Of a DNA stretch of 64,000 bases, positions 45,070 through 56,183 are shown piece after piece. The stretch lies in NCBI RefSeq assembly GCF_002863305.2, contig NZ_CP136962.1, positions 620,001 to 684,000 of the forward strand. Reading direction: 5' to 3'. A program made the position numbers and the translations under genes. The notes below the pieces were generated by a model, which was not told the origin of the DNA, made no database searches, and saw only the letters and a program-made list of their open reading frames with translations. This DNA comes from Neisseria perflava (GTDB taxonomy: Bacteria; Pseudomonadota; Gammaproteobacteria; Burkholderiales; Neisseriaceae). How positions within the stretch are numbered: position 1 is the first letter of the stretch; each line of letters opens with the position of its first letter.

Positions 45070-45106
45070 AGGCCGTCTGAAAATAAATATTTCAGACGGC
45101 CTTTTG
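45070..45106 (+). terminator. DUS-pair terminator after the META lipoprotein
   Basis: AGGCCGTCTGAA (45070-45081) and TTCAGACGGCCT (45091-45102), then TTTTG. Confidence 0.75.
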
Positions 45107-45161
45107 AATCTTTATAATAAGCCCTATTTGAAACTGATACCGAATATCAAGGAAACCTATT

Positions 45162-45941
45162 ATGGCAGCTTCTCCAGAAGCCAAGTTTACAGAAGAAAAA
45201 GTCTTGTGGATCAAACACTATACGCCCAAGCTGATGACTTTTGCCATCAGCCGCCCTGAGTCCTACCGTTTTTCGGCAGGGCAGTTTTCGCGCCTTGGTT
45301 TCCGTGACGGCGAGGGCTTTATTTGGCGCGCGTATTCTGTCGTGTCTGCCGAATACGCCGATACGCTTGAGTATTTCGCAGTATTAATCGAAGGCGGCCC
45401 GATGTCGGCGCGTTTTGCTGCGATGAAAGAGGGCGATACTATTTTGCTGGATAAAACGGCTACCGGTTTCCTCTTGCCCGAGCGTTTCCCCGACGGCAAA
45501 GATTTGGTTATGCTCTGCACGGGTTCAGGCATTGCGCCTTTCCTCTCTATTATTGAGCAGCCTGAAATTTGGCAGCGTTTCGACCGTTTGGTTTTGGCGC
45601 ATTCCGTCTCTTACGCCGACGAGTTGATTTTCAACCAGCGCCTTGCCGATTTGAAAGAGCATCCGCTGATTGAAGAATATTTCCATAAATTCACTTTTGT
45701 TCCGGTCACCACGCGTGAGGAAACGGAAGGCGCATTGAGTGGCAAACGGATTCCCGAATTGCTGAAGAATGGCGGCTTGGAAGAAAAAGTCGGCTTCAAG
45801 TTCACCAAGGCCGATACGCGCTTTATGGTCTGTGGCAATCCGGCAATGGTCAAAGACACTTTCCAAGCCTTGATGGATTTGGGCTACGCTATGCACCGCA
45901 ACCGCATCCCCGGCGAAATCATGATGGAAAATGGTTTTTAA
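45162..45941 (+). CDS. fpr: Ferredoxin-NADP+ reductase
   Basis: A 259-residue bacterial-type FNR. The FAD site is WRAYSVVSAEYAD (RxYS, near residue 52), the NADP site MLCTGSGIAPFLSII (near 112), and the protein ends IPGEIMMENGF as is typical of the subfamily with a C-terminal aromatic residue. It exchanges electrons between NADPH and ferredoxin or flavodoxin, supporting Fe-S synthesis and oxidative stress defence. AAGGAAAC precedes the ATG. A single-gene unit between two DUS hairpins. Confidence 0.9.
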   Translation: MAASPEAKFTEEKVLWIKHYTPKLMTFAISRPESYRFSAGQFSRLGFRDGEGFIWRAYSVVSAEYADTLEYFAVLIEGGPMSARFAAMKEGDTILLDKTATGFLLPERFPDGKDLVMLCTGSGIAPFLSIIEQPEIWQRFDRLVLAHSVSYADELIFNQRLADLKEHPLIEEYFHKFTFVPVTTREETEGALSGKRIPELLKNGGLEEKVGFKFTKADTRFMVCGNPAMVKDTFQALMDLGYAMHRNRIPGEIMMENGF

Positions 45942-45956
45942 CAGATAAATGGTCAA

Positions 45957-47026
<1,070 letters not shown>

Positions 47027-47033
47027 CGATAAA

Positions 47034-47066
47034 AGGCCGTCTGAAAAAGTTTCAGATGGCCTTTTA
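47034..47066. terminator. DUS-pair terminator between the deaminase and bioB (convergent)
   Basis: AGGCCGTCTGAA (47034-47045) and TTCAGATGGCCT (47051-47062, one wobble), flanked by A and T runs. Confidence 0.75.
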
Positions 47067-47075
47067 TGATGGCGG

Positions 47076-48128
47076 TTAATAATCAACTTTGATTTTAGGC
47101 GTTTCCTGAGCGGCTTTGTATTCTTCTTCCAATTCAAAACGCAGCGGATACAAATTCAATTTTTCCATCAGCAGGCGGTCGCCGTCTTCGTCCGGATTGC
47201 CCGTAGTCAGCAGCTTGTCGCCGTAGAAAATCGAGTTTGCGCCAGCCATGAAACACATGGCCTGCATGGATTCCGGCATATTGCTGCGGCCTGCGGACAG
47301 GCGGACGTAGCTGTGCGGCATGGTAATGCGCGCGACGGCGATGGTGCGGACAAATTCCGTCCAGTCCAAATCTTCGGCATCGGCCAGCGGCGTGCCTTCT
47401 ACTTTAACCAACTGGTTGATCGGCACGCTTTCGGGCTGAGGGTCGAGGTTGGCAAGGCTGGCAATCAGGCCTGCGCGTTCGGCGCGGGTTTCGTTCATGC
47501 CGACGATGCCGCCGCAGCAGACTTTTAAACCGGCGTTGCGGACTTTGCCCAAAGTATCCATGCGGTCTTCGTGTTTGCGGGTGTGGATGATGTCGTTGTA
47601 GCGTTCGGGGTCGGTGTCGAGGTTGTGGTTGTAGTAGTCCAAACCGGCTTTTTTGAAGTCTTCAGCCATGCCGTCTTCAAGCATGCCGAAGGTGCCGCAC
47701 ACTTCCATGCCCAAGCCTTTCACCGCGCTGATGATTTCGGAAACGACAGCTACGTCTTTGGGTTTGGGGCCGCGCCATGCCGCGCCCATGCAGAAACGGC
47801 TGGCACCGCGCGATTGGGCAATTTTGGCTTTTTCAACGATTTCGTCCACATCCATCATCTGCTCTTTGCCCAGATTGGTGTTGTGGTGTGCCGATTGCGG
47901 GCAGTAGGCGCAGTCTTCGGGACAACCGCCGGTTTTGATGGAGAGCAGGGTGGAGAGTTGGATTTCGCGCGGGTTGAAGTTTTGGCGGTGGATTTCGGCA
48001 GCTTGGAAAACGAGGTCGAGGAAAGGCAGTCCGAACAAAGCCTCAACATCGCATTTTTTCCAATAACGCGCAGTCGGATGCGGCTTGCGCTCGGTTTGAC
48101 GGCGCAAGGCTACGGGAGATACGGTCAT
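47076..48128 (-). CDS. bioB: Biotin synthase
   Basis: A 350-residue radical-SAM enzyme. The 4Fe-4S cysteines are in [20 protein letters not shown] (CxxxCxxC, near 66-73); [28 protein letters not shown] and AGRSNM follow as in BioB. It inserts sulfur into dethiobiotin, using Fe-S clusters made by the isc system. The ATG at 48128 ([20 protein letters not shown]) has weak ribosome support; frames further upstream run into a DUS region. It is divergent from miaA. Confidence 0.94.
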   Translation of the reverse strand: MTVSPVALRRQTERKPHPTARYWKKCDVEALFGLPFLDLVFQAAEIHRQNFNPREIQLSTLLSIKTGGCPEDCAYCPQSAHHNTNLGKEQMMDVDEIVEKAKIAQSRGASRFCMGAAWRGPKPKDVAVVSEIISAVKGLGMEVCGTFGMLEDGMAEDFKKAGLDYYNHNLDTDPERYNDIIHTRKHEDRMDTLGKVRNAGLKVCCGGIVGMNETRAERAGLIASLANLDPQPESVPINQLVKVEGTPLADAEDLDWTEFVRTIAVARITMPHSYVRLSAGRSNMPESMQAMCFMAGANSIFYGDKLLTTGNPDEDGDRLLMEKLNLYPLRFELEEEYKAAQETPKIKVDY

Positions 48129-48313
48129 AGTGTGTTCTTTCGTGTTTACAGCGACGCAGTGTCGCTGACGGCTTGACCGCCGGCGCAATGACGGCAGCAG
48201 CAGGTTTGAAATCAATATAAAAGGCCGTCTGAAACGGCGCAGCAAGTGTAACGCTTTTGATAATGTAGAGCAAATGTTTCAGACGGCCTGAAATATGGTT
48301 TGCCCGGGTTTGC

Positions 48314-48319
48314 TATAAT
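48314..48319 (+). promoter_or_regulatory. -10 box of the miaA promoter
   Basis: A perfect TATAAT 26 bases before the miaA ATG, in the divergent gap with bioB. Two facing uptake words (48222-48233, 48278-48289) lie upstream of it and are too far apart to be a useful terminator. Confidence 0.5.
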
Positions 48320-48345
48320 CGCATTTTTAATTTTTCCGTTTTCTT

Positions 48346-49287
48346 ATGAACGCGCCCAAAGCCTTCGCCGTACTCGGCCCGACCGCCGGCGGTAAAACCG
48401 CACTGGCCTTAAATATTGCCCGATCGTTGCCGGTAGAAATCATCAGTTTGGATTCCGCGCTGGTGTATTGCGGCATGGACATCGGTACGGCCAAGCCGAC
48501 TGCCGAAGAGCTTGTTGCCGTACCGCATCATTTGATTGATATTATCTCGCCGCTGGAAAGTTACAGCGCGGCGGATTTTGTCGGCGACTGCGTGCGCTTG
48601 GTGAACGAAATACATGCGCGCGGTCGCTATCCGCTGATTGTCGGCGGCACGATGATGTATTTCCATGCGCTGACGGAAGGTTTGAACGATTTGCCCGGCG
48701 CGGATGCGGCGGTGCGCGCACAGCTTCAGGCGGAAAAAAAAGAACACGGTTTGGCAGGCCTGTATCGCCGTTTGCAGGAAGTTGACCCGATTACGGCAGG
48801 CCGTCTGAAAGCCAATGACAGCCAGCGTATTGAGCGGGCTTTGGAAGTCTATCTTCTGACCGGCAAGCCTTTGAGCGAACATTTCACAGAGCAGAAGCAG
48901 GCTGCGTCTTTATTGGATTTATGCACGGTTGCCCTTATCCCCGAAGACCGCCATTTGTTACACCAGCAAATCGAAAAACGCTTTTTAAGTATGCTGGAGC
49001 ACGGTTTCCTAGATGAAATACACGCCTTACGCCGCGATTATCCGCAACTGCATGCCGATATGCCGTCTATGCGCTGCGTGGGCTACCGTCAGGCTTGGGA
49101 TTATCTCGAAGGCGAAACCGATTATGACACCTTTGTCGAAAAAGGCATTATCGCCACGCGCCAGCTTGCCAAACGCCAGTTGACCTGGTTGCGGAAAATT
49201 CCTTTGGCGCACACGTTAGATCCTTACGCAGACAGCGATTATGTTCAAACGGCCTTAGCCTTGGCGCGTCAGCATTTTCAGGAATAA
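48346..49287 (+). CDS. miaA: tRNA dimethylallyltransferase MiaA
   Basis: A 313-residue enzyme. The P-loop is LGPTAGGKTALALNI (near 11-20), ISLDSALVYCGMDIGTAKP holds the substrate Asp, IVGGTMMYFHALTEGLNDLP and RCVGYRQAWDYLEG are further family blocks. It adds an isopentenyl group to A37 of tRNAs reading UNN codons. No ribosome site is seen before the ATG, so the leader may be very short. tadA, a second tRNA-modifying enzyme, follows after 3 bases. Confidence 0.93.
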   Translation: MNAPKAFAVLGPTAGGKTALALNIARSLPVEIISLDSALVYCGMDIGTAKPTAEELVAVPHHLIDIISPLESYSAADFVGDCVRLVNEIHARGRYPLIVGGTMMYFHALTEGLNDLPGADAAVRAQLQAEKKEHGLAGLYRRLQEVDPITAGRLKANDSQRIERALEVYLLTGKPLSEHFTEQKQAASLLDLCTVALIPEDRHLLHQQIEKRFLSMLEHGFLDEIHALRRDYPQLHADMPSMRCVGYRQAWDYLEGETDYDTFVEKGIIATRQLAKRQLTWLRKIPLAHTLDPYADSDYVQTALALARQHFQE

Positions 49288-49290
49288 TCC

Positions 49291-50013
49291 ATGCTGACTA
49301 CGCCACCACTTGCCCCTAAAGCATTGACCGCGCTAAAAGAATTGGGTATTTGTACGCTGGAAGATTTACAGGAAATCGGCGCAGTCCACGCATTTCTATT
49401 GCTGAAAGCGTCGGGTTTGACCGTAACCAAAAGCACCTTATGGCAACTGGCTGCGTTGGTTTCAGGTGTGGATGCCCGGCGTATTTCCGAGGAGAGAAAG
49501 ACGGAGCTGTGCGAGGATTTGAAAAAACATCCGCCTGTTGCCGTTTTCCCTTCGCAAAGCGATATGGAAACCTTTATGCGGTTGGCGATAGAACAGGCCA
49601 AACAATCGGCGGTATTGGGCGAAGTGCCGGTTGGCGCGGTCATCGTATATCAAGGCGAGGCAATCGCAGCGACACACAATACCTGCATTGGCGACCACAA
49701 TGTCAGCCATCATGCCGAAATCAACGCGCTTGCCGCCGCAGGTAAGACCTTGCAAAACTACCGTTTGGAAGACTGCGACGTGTACATTACCTTAGAGCCT
49801 TGCTCCATGTGCGCATCTGCCTTGATACAGGCGCGGGTCGGGCGTGTGATTTATGGTGCGGCTGAAGCTAAAACCGGTGCGGCAGGCAGCGTGGTCGATT
49901 TGTTTGCCGACAAACGTCTGAACAAGCATACCGCAATTTTGGGCGGCATATTGGCAGAAGAATGCCAAAGCGTATTGCAGGATTTCTTTGCGGCCAAACG
50001 TAAGGCCGTCTGA
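49291..50013 (+). CDS. tadA: tRNA adenosine deaminase TadA with an N-terminal TfoX C-terminal-type domain
   Basis: A 240-residue protein in two parts. Residues 1-75 (APKALTALKELGICTLEDLQ, then EIGAVHAFLLLKASGL) match the TfoX_C helical fold. From about 90 on is TadA: HHAEINALAAAGKT gives the zinc His and the proton-shuttle Glu, and LEPCSMCASAL the two zinc cysteines. It converts A34 to inosine in tRNA-Arg. AGGAA at the end of miaA is its ribosome site. Its last three codons and stop (AAG GCC GTC TGA) are an uptake word. E. coli TadA lacks the first domain. Confidence 0.92.
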   Translation: MLTTPPLAPKALTALKELGICTLEDLQEIGAVHAFLLLKASGLTVTKSTLWQLAALVSGVDARRISEERKTELCEDLKKHPPVAVFPSQSDMETFMRLAIEQAKQSAVLGEVPVGAVIVYQGEAIAATHNTCIGDHNVSHHAEINALAAAGKTLQNYRLEDCDVYITLEPCSMCASALIQARVGRVIYGAAEAKTGAAGSVVDLFADKRLNKHTAILGGILAEECQSVLQDFFAAKRKAV

Positions 50014-50027
50014 ATTTCAGACGGCCT
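50003..50027 (+). terminator. DUS-pair hairpin overlapping the tadA stop
   Basis: AGGCCGTCTGAA (50003-50014) and TTCAGACGGCCT (50016-50027) with a one-base gap; a near-perfect palindrome that includes the last tadA codons. No T-run. Confidence 0.55.
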
Positions 50028-50067
50028 GTCAGCAAAAACACTTTATTTTAAATTTTCGGATTTCCCC

Positions 50068-50883
50068 ATGTCAGTCAATCATTACGAAAACTTCCCAGTC
50101 GGCTCTATTGTGCTGCCGCGCCGTTTGCGCAAGCCGGTTCACGCCGTTTACGCTTTTGCGCGGACGGCGGACGATATTGCCGACGAAGGCAATGCCGAAG
50201 CAGTCGAACGCCTGCGCCAACTGGACGAACTGAAGGCAGAGTTAGACCGCATTACACAAGGTGGGAAATCGCAAACAGCTTTGATGCAGCGTTTGTACAA
50301 CGAAGCGATTGAGCCGTTTCAATTACCGTTGCAGCTGTTTTACGATTTGTTGGCGGCGTTCAGTCAGGATGTGGTCAAAAACCGTTATGAAAATTTTGGC
50401 GAATTGATTGCCTATTGCCGTTTGTCCGCCAATCCGGTGGGGCGCATTATGTTGCATTTGTACGGGCAAACCGATGAAGTGAGCATAGCGCAAAGCGACG
50501 GCATTTGCACTGCCTTGCAGCTGATTAATTTCTGGCAGGACGTGGCGGCAGATTGGCAGAAAGGGCGCGTGTACATCCCTCAGGAAGATTTGCAGAAGTT
50601 CAAAGTCAGCGAAGAACAGATTGCGGCCGGCAAAGCCGACTTTGCTTTTCAACGACTGATGGCACACGAGTGTCAACGTGCCTTTCAAATACTGAAGGCC
50701 GGTTCGCCGTTGGGCAAAACCCTCAAAGGACGAATCGGTTTTGAGTTGCGCATGATTATTGTCGGCGGCCAGTTGATTTTGCAGAAACTGGACGGTTGCA
50801 AATATGACGTGTTTAACCAGCGGCCGCTGTTGGATAAGAAAGACTGGATGATTATCATCAAACGGGCTTTGATGAAGAAATAA
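50068..50883 (+). CDS. Squalene/phytoene synthase family protein (HpnC type)
   Basis: A 271-residue all-helical trans-isoprenyl head-to-head synthase. The first Asp-rich motif is RTADDIADEGN (near residue 33), the second LINFWQDVAADWQKGRVYIP (near 155); both are intact, so the enzyme is probably active. HpnC-type enzymes make hydroxysqualene from farnesyl diphosphate together with HpnD and HpnE, which are not in this window. The product here is therefore unknown; squalene- or carotenoid-like lipids are options. A single-gene unit between two DUS hairpins. Confidence 0.82.
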   Translation: MSVNHYENFPVGSIVLPRRLRKPVHAVYAFARTADDIADEGNAEAVERLRQLDELKAELDRITQGGKSQTALMQRLYNEAIEPFQLPLQLFYDLLAAFSQDVVKNRYENFGELIAYCRLSANPVGRIMLHLYGQTDEVSIAQSDGICTALQLINFWQDVAADWQKGRVYIPQEDLQKFKVSEEQIAAGKADFAFQRLMAHECQRAFQILKAGSPLGKTLKGRIGFELRMIIVGGQLILQKLDGCKYDVFNQRPLLDKKDWMIIIKRALMKK

Positions 50884-50887
50884 AAAA

Positions 50888-50923
50888 AGGCCGTCTGAAA
50901 TTGATGTTTCAGACGGCCTTGAT
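50888..50923. terminator. DUS-pair terminator between the synthase gene and htpX (convergent)
   Basis: AGGCCGTCTGAA (50888-50899) preceded by seven A, and TTCAGACGGCCT (50908-50919). Confidence 0.75.
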
Positions 50924-50931
50924 GTTTTCGA

Positions 50932-51771
50932 TTAGCGGTTTTTCAAACGGCTGATGCGGTTGTCCAAAGAAGGATGGGTGCTGAACCAAGAATCTTTGGC
51001 ATCGCTGGCAATGCCCATTGCCGTCATGGTTTGCGGCAGGTCGCTGGGGTTGCCTTTCAAGCGTTGCAGGGCAGCAATCATTTTCGGCGCGCCCACCAGT
51101 TTTGCAGCGCCTGCATCGGCGCGGTATTCGCGTTGGCGGCTGAACCACATCACAATAATGCTGGCAAGGAAGCCGAATACAACCTGCAAGACCATGCTGA
51201 CCATGAAATATGTGCTTTGAGAAGTGCTGCCGTCATTGTTGCGCGCCACCATGCTGGAAATGATACGCGCCAAGAAGACGACAAAAGTATTCACAATACC
51301 TTGAATCAGCGTCAGCGTTACCATATCGCCGTTGCCGACGTGTGCCATTTCATGCGCCAAAACGGCTTCGACTTCATCGCGGGTCATGTGGTCGAGCAGG
51401 CCGGTACTGACAGCGACGAGCGAGCTGTTTTTGGTGGCACCGGTTGCGAAGGCGTTAGGCTCGGGCGAGTTGTAAATGGCGACTTCCGGCGTTTTCAGAT
51501 TCCATTGGCGGGCTTGCGCTTCAACAGTTGCCAACAGCCAAGCTTCTTCTTCACTTTGGGGTTGGTCGATGACGACGGCGCCGACCGAATGTTTGGCGAT
51601 GGTTTTCGACATCAGCAGGGAGACAATCGAGCCGCTGAAGCCGACAACTGCGGAATACGCCAACAGGCTGCCGACTTGGTCGGTACTGTTGATGCCCAAG
51701 ATGGCCAAAACAACACGGATGACAACCAAAACGGCGATATTGGTTGCGATAAACAAGAAAATGCGTTTCAC
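50932..51771 (-). CDS. htpX: Membrane zinc protease HtpX
   Basis: A 279-residue M48 protease. Two N-terminal membrane helices (about 4-22 and 34-55), then the zinc motif [13 protein letters not shown] (HExxH, near 143), two more hydrophobic segments (about 155-175 and 190-215), and the third ligand in [14 protein letters not shown] (near 224). It degrades misfolded inner-membrane proteins together with FtsH. The full set of catalytic residues is present. It ends close to a DUS hairpin. Confidence 0.93.
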   Translation of the reverse strand: MKRIFLFIATNIAVLVVIRVVLAILGINSTDQVGSLLAYSAVVGFSGSIVSLLMSKTIAKHSVGAVVIDQPQSEEEAWLLATVEAQARQWNLKTPEVAIYNSPEPNAFATGATKNSSLVAVSTGLLDHMTRDEVEAVLAHEMAHVGNGDMVTLTLIQGIVNTFVVFLARIISSMVARNNDGSTSQSTYFMVSMVLQVVFGFLASIIVMWFSRQREYRADAGAAKLVGAPKMIAALQRLKGNPSDLPQTMTAMGIASDAKDSWFSTHPSLDNRISRLKNR

Positions 51772-51894
51772 CGATTATTCCTTTTTAGTGTGGTTTGTGA
51801 GGTGATTTTTATATGGGCGCATTGTCTCAAAAACTCTATAGAGATGAAACAGCATGATAGGCAAAGGTATGCAAATTCAAAGCAATTGAAGCAA

Positions 51895-51950
51895 AGGCCG
51901 TCTGAAAAGGTAGTCTCAACCAGTGAGAATCGCTTTTCAGGTGGCCTTTG
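51895..51950. terminator. Imperfect DUS pair between htpX and hemF
   Basis: AGGCCGTCTGAA (51895-51906) and TTCAGGTGGCCT (51936-51947, two changes), with a 29-base loop, just past the hemF stop. Confidence 0.45.
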
Positions 51951-51960
51951 ATAGGTAAAA

Positions 51961-52938
<978 letters not shown>

Positions 52939-52999
52939 TCATCAGCAATAGATTAAAAAGGTATCGATGATGTTGCGATACCTTTCAGACGGCCTTGAT

Positions 53000-53533
53000 T
53001 TATTCAGTAAAAAAGGTATGTGCGCCCAAATAGTTTTTGGCGTAAAACGGGGTGGAAAGTTTTTCGGTTTTGATGGTTTTGCCGCTGCTGGGGGCATGGA
53101 TGAATTCGCCGTTGCCGATGTAGAGGCCGACATGGGAATATTTGTGCGCGCCGCCGGTATTGAAAAAGACCAGATCGCCGGCTTTTAATTTGTCATCGGA
53201 AATTTTACGGCTGGCGGCGGCCATATCGCGTGCGGTGCGTGGCAGGTTGACGTTGAGGGCGTTTTTATAGACGAATTGGATCATGCCGCTGCAGTCAAAG
53301 CCTGTGGCTGTGGTACTGCCGCCCCATTTGTAGGGCGTGCCGATCAGGCCCATGCTGTGAAGCATTAATTCCTGCGAACCTTGTGTGCGGTCGATATGGG
53401 AAATGCGGACAGGTTGGACTTTTCTGGCGGTTGTTTGCGGCTTGTGGGTTTTGTGTTTGCCGGTGGTGCCGCAAGAGGCCAACAATAGGCCGGCGGTACA
53501 AACAAATAGGGTTTTGCAGATGAGTCGAGACAT
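53000..53533 (-). CDS. NlpC/P60 family lipoprotein (cell-wall hydrolase)
   Basis: A 177-residue lipoprotein: MSRLICKTLFVCTAGLLLAS with lipobox LASC (Cys21), a basic linker, then an NlpC/P60 domain. The catalytic Cys is in ATGFDCSGMIQFVYKNA (near 88) and the His in YSHVGLYIGNGEFIHAPSSG (near 137), with a third polar residue after it. Such enzymes cut peptide cross-links in peptidoglycan. GGAGGAATTC-type ribosome site precedes the ATG at 53533. A lone uptake word follows the gene. Confidence 0.88.
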   Translation of the reverse strand: MSRLICKTLFVCTAGLLLASCGTTGKHKTHKPQTTARKVQPVRISHIDRTQGSQELMLHSMGLIGTPYKWGGSTTATGFDCSGMIQFVYKNALNVNLPRTARDMAAASRKISDDKLKAGDLVFFNTGGAHKYSHVGLYIGNGEFIHAPSSGKTIKTEKLSTPFYAKNYLGAHTFFTE

Positions 53534-53576
53534 GATGAATTCCTCCGGCCGCATGATTTATGTTTTCAGACGGCCT

Positions 53577-55100
53577 CTATAATAATCCTTCTATGGGCAG
53601 GATGGACAGGATTTTTGAAGTAACCCGTTTCCAGAATTTGGCTTCTGGTTCTTGTGCGTAAGTTCGTTTTTCACTTGGGTCATACCAGTATAGTTTATTG
53701 TAATTGCCAAGCGTTACCTGATAGGCGTAGTTTGGGGTGGTCGTAACGAGGGTGCGCTGCATTTGGCCTGCGATTTCGGGACTTTCGATGACGACACCCA
53801 TTTCGGTATTGAGCCGTGCGGAACGTGGGTCAAGGTTGAATGAACCGATGAAAATGCGTTTTTCATCCACGATGAATGTTTTGGCGTGCAAGCTGGTGGC
53901 GGAGCTACCGGTCAAGCCGCGGTCTTTGGTGGTCGGAACGGCATGATTGGGTTGGAGTTCGTATAGTTTGACCCCGGCTTTGAGCAAGGGCTTGCGGTAT
54001 TTGACGTAACCGGAATGGACGGCGGCAACGTCGGTTGCTTGGAGCGAATTGGTCAAAACGGTAACATCCACGCCGTTGTGTATCAGCTTTTCTATGGCTT
54101 TGACACCTGATTTTGTGGGAACAAAATAAGGCGAGACAAGGTAAACGCTTTTTTCAGGTTGCTTGAGGGCGTCTTGCAGGCGTTCGGAAATAGGCGGTTT
54201 ATGCCGGTCACGGTCTAAGCCTTTGGCCGGATCGTCGCTGATTAAGCGTGTGCTGACGCTTTGCCATTCCATATGGTTGCTCTGCATTTTTTGATAGAGA
54301 CTGGAATGCTCGATGCTTTGGCGATAGCGGATGAGCGTTTGATTTTTATCTTGGTCGGTGTAATTAAGTTCGGCCAGTCCTTTTTGCAGGTTTCCCCGTT
54401 TGATGACACTGGTCGCGTTATAGGCGGAATGGCTTGACCAGTAGCGGTCGAAGTCTTGGGAAACTTCGGTTACTACGCGGCCTGTGGCAAGAATGTCGAG
54501 GTCGGCAAAGATGGTATCGTCGTTAACCTTGAAATATTCGTCGCCGATATTGCGGCCGCCTAAAATGGTGGCACGGTTGTCGGCGGTAAACGATTTGTTG
54601 TGCATCCGGCGGTTAAGTCGCGGGAAGTCGGCAACATAGCCGAGTGCACGCCATTTTCTGAAAATAAAGGGATTAAACAAACGGACTTCGATATTGGGAT
54701 GATTGTCGAGTGCCAGCAGGAGATCATCCATGCCGTTGGTGTTGTTGTCGTCCAGAAGCAAACGCACACGGACGCCGCGTTCGGCCGCGCGATGAATTAG
54801 GTTGAACAAAAGCTTGCCGGAGATGTCGTTGTGCCAGATATAGTACTGTAAATCAAGGGTATGGTCGGCGGATTCAATCAGGGCGGCTCGGGCGACAAAG
54901 GCTTCATGGGCATCGTTCAGCAGATAGATATGGGAAATATCGGCCTTTGAGGGGGCGGAAGGAATACCTAAGGTGCTGTCCAGTCGTGGCGTTGAAGGGA
55001 TGTCAAGATAACTGCTTTGGGTGCGTTCGTCCAGTGATGGCAAAAACGCGGCGCAACCGCCCAATAGCAGGGAATAAAGAAGAGGAAGATGAAATTTCAT
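53577..55100 (-). CDS. Phospholipase D / cardiolipin-synthase-like lipoprotein
   Basis: A 507-residue lipoprotein: MKFHLPLLYSLLLGGCAAFL with lipobox LGGC (Cys16). Two HKD motifs are complete: RRMHNKSFTADNRATILGGR (near 165) and SLHAKTFIVDEKRIFIGSFN (near 395). The domain order and length match the ClsC-like/PLD branch. It could make cardiolipin or exchange phospholipid head groups; gonococcal PLD of this type is secreted and acts on host membranes. The ATG at 55100 starts the signal peptide. It is the last of the leftward run from surE. Confidence 0.87.
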   Translation of the reverse strand: MKFHLPLLYSLLLGGCAAFLPSLDERTQSSYLDIPSTPRLDSTLGIPSAPSKADISHIYLLNDAHEAFVARAALIESADHTLDLQYYIWHNDISGKLLFNLIHRAAERGVRVRLLLDDNNTNGMDDLLLALDNHPNIEVRLFNPFIFRKWRALGYVADFPRLNRRMHNKSFTADNRATILGGRNIGDEYFKVNDDTIFADLDILATGRVVTEVSQDFDRYWSSHSAYNATSVIKRGNLQKGLAELNYTDQDKNQTLIRYRQSIEHSSLYQKMQSNHMEWQSVSTRLISDDPAKGLDRDRHKPPISERLQDALKQPEKSVYLVSPYFVPTKSGVKAIEKLIHNGVDVTVLTNSLQATDVAAVHSGYVKYRKPLLKAGVKLYELQPNHAVPTTKDRGLTGSSATSLHAKTFIVDEKRIFIGSFNLDPRSARLNTEMGVVIESPEIAGQMQRTLVTTTPNYAYQVTLGNYNKLYWYDPSEKRTYAQEPEAKFWKRVTSKILSILPIEGLL

Positions 55101-55178
55101 GGGAAACCGGTACAAACAATCCCTACCTAAATGACATTTAGGCAGGGATTGAATTGAAATTAGGTTGCTTGAATCAGC

Positions 55179-56090
55179 TTAGAAGGCAACATAATTTGCC
55201 GGATTGACCGGTTTGCCGTTTTGACGGATTTCAAAGTGCAACTGGGTGCGGGATGCATCGGTATTACCCATGTGGGCAATGGTTTGGCCGCGTTTCACGG
55301 TTTGGTTTTCATTAACCAGCAGGCGTTGGTTGTGGCCGTATGCGCTCAAGAATGAGGAGTTGTGTTGGATGATGACCAAGTTGCCGTAACCGCGCAAGCC
55401 TGAGCCTGCGTAAACAACTTTACCGTCTGCCGCTGCAACGACAGGCTGACCTTGTGCACCGGCGATATCTACACCTTTGTTACTGCCGCCGAAGTTGGCA
55501 ATAACGTTACCGGTAGTCGGACGCTGCCATGTGATGCCGCTAACGTTGCGGCTGCTGCCGGTAGACACGGTCGGTGTATTGGCAGGCGTGCTTGGAGCCG
55601 GAGCAGTGGTTGTAGTTGTTGGCGTAGAAGGTTTGCTTGCAGAAGCTGCCGGTGCAACGTAGCCTTCAGGTTTTACGCGCAGGGTTTGGCCAACGCTAAT
55701 GGTGTTGTCGGCCAAGTTATTCCATGCACGCAGATTGTCTTGGGTAATGTTGTAGCGTTTGGAGATGTTGTAAACGGTATCACCGCGAACGACGGTATGT
55801 GTCGCTGCATTAATATCAACAGGCGCATAAGAAGGCGTGTAAGTGCCGGTGCTGCCGCTGTTGTATGTTGGCGCAGGTGTACTTGCCGGCGGAGTGTATG
55901 GAGCATCTGCCGCTGGGCTGGTGTTGGTATTGTAAGGCGCTGCACCGTAAGGATTGTCAGCGGTAGAACCTGTTGTTGAACCACCGCTTTGTGTGCCGAC
56001 GACTACAGGAGCCGGTTGTTGGCTGGCACAGGCTGCAAGTAATAAAACCAAAGCTGCCGATCCGGCATAAGATACACTTTTTTTCAACAT
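55179..56090 (-). CDS. nlpD: LysM-M23 lipoprotein NlpD
   Basis: A 303-residue lipoprotein: [20 protein letters not shown], lipobox LAAC (Cys21), then a long low-complexity Ser/Thr/Pro linker, a LysM domain ([20 protein letters not shown], near 110-155), a second Pro/Thr-rich linker and an M23 LytM domain. The LytM part has [12 protein letters not shown], in place of the usual HxxxD zinc ligands, and ends [18 protein letters not shown]; it looks degenerate, like the amidase activators. It would activate AmiC-type amidases in cell separation. surE precedes it. Confidence 0.9.
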   Translation of the reverse strand: MLKKSVSYAGSAALVLLLAACASQQPAPVVVGTQSGGSTTGSTADNPYGAAPYNTNTSPAADAPYTPPASTPAPTYNSGSTGTYTPSYAPVDINAATHTVVRGDTVYNISKRYNITQDNLRAWNNLADNTISVGQTLRVKPEGYVAPAASASKPSTPTTTTTAPAPSTPANTPTVSTGSSRNVSGITWQRPTTGNVIANFGGSNKGVDIAGAQGQPVVAAADGKVVYAGSGLRGYGNLVIIQHNSSFLSAYGHNQRLLVNENQTVKRGQTIAHMGNTDASRTQLHFEIRQNGKPVNPANYVAF

Positions 56091-56183
56091 GTTAATGACT
56101 TTCGTATTCGGGTAATTGTTCTCGTCGGGGCATATCATAATAAAAATATGCTTGTTTCTCAAGTGTTCGGCTGTTAGGGACTG

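Noticed and set aside
47571-48176. 201-codon open frame opposite bioB
   Set aside because: Val/Phe/Gly-rich shadow of bioB on the other strand; no start signal.
48222-48289. Facing uptake words between bioB and miaA as a terminator
   Set aside because: The arms are about 45 bases apart and lie upstream of both divergent genes.
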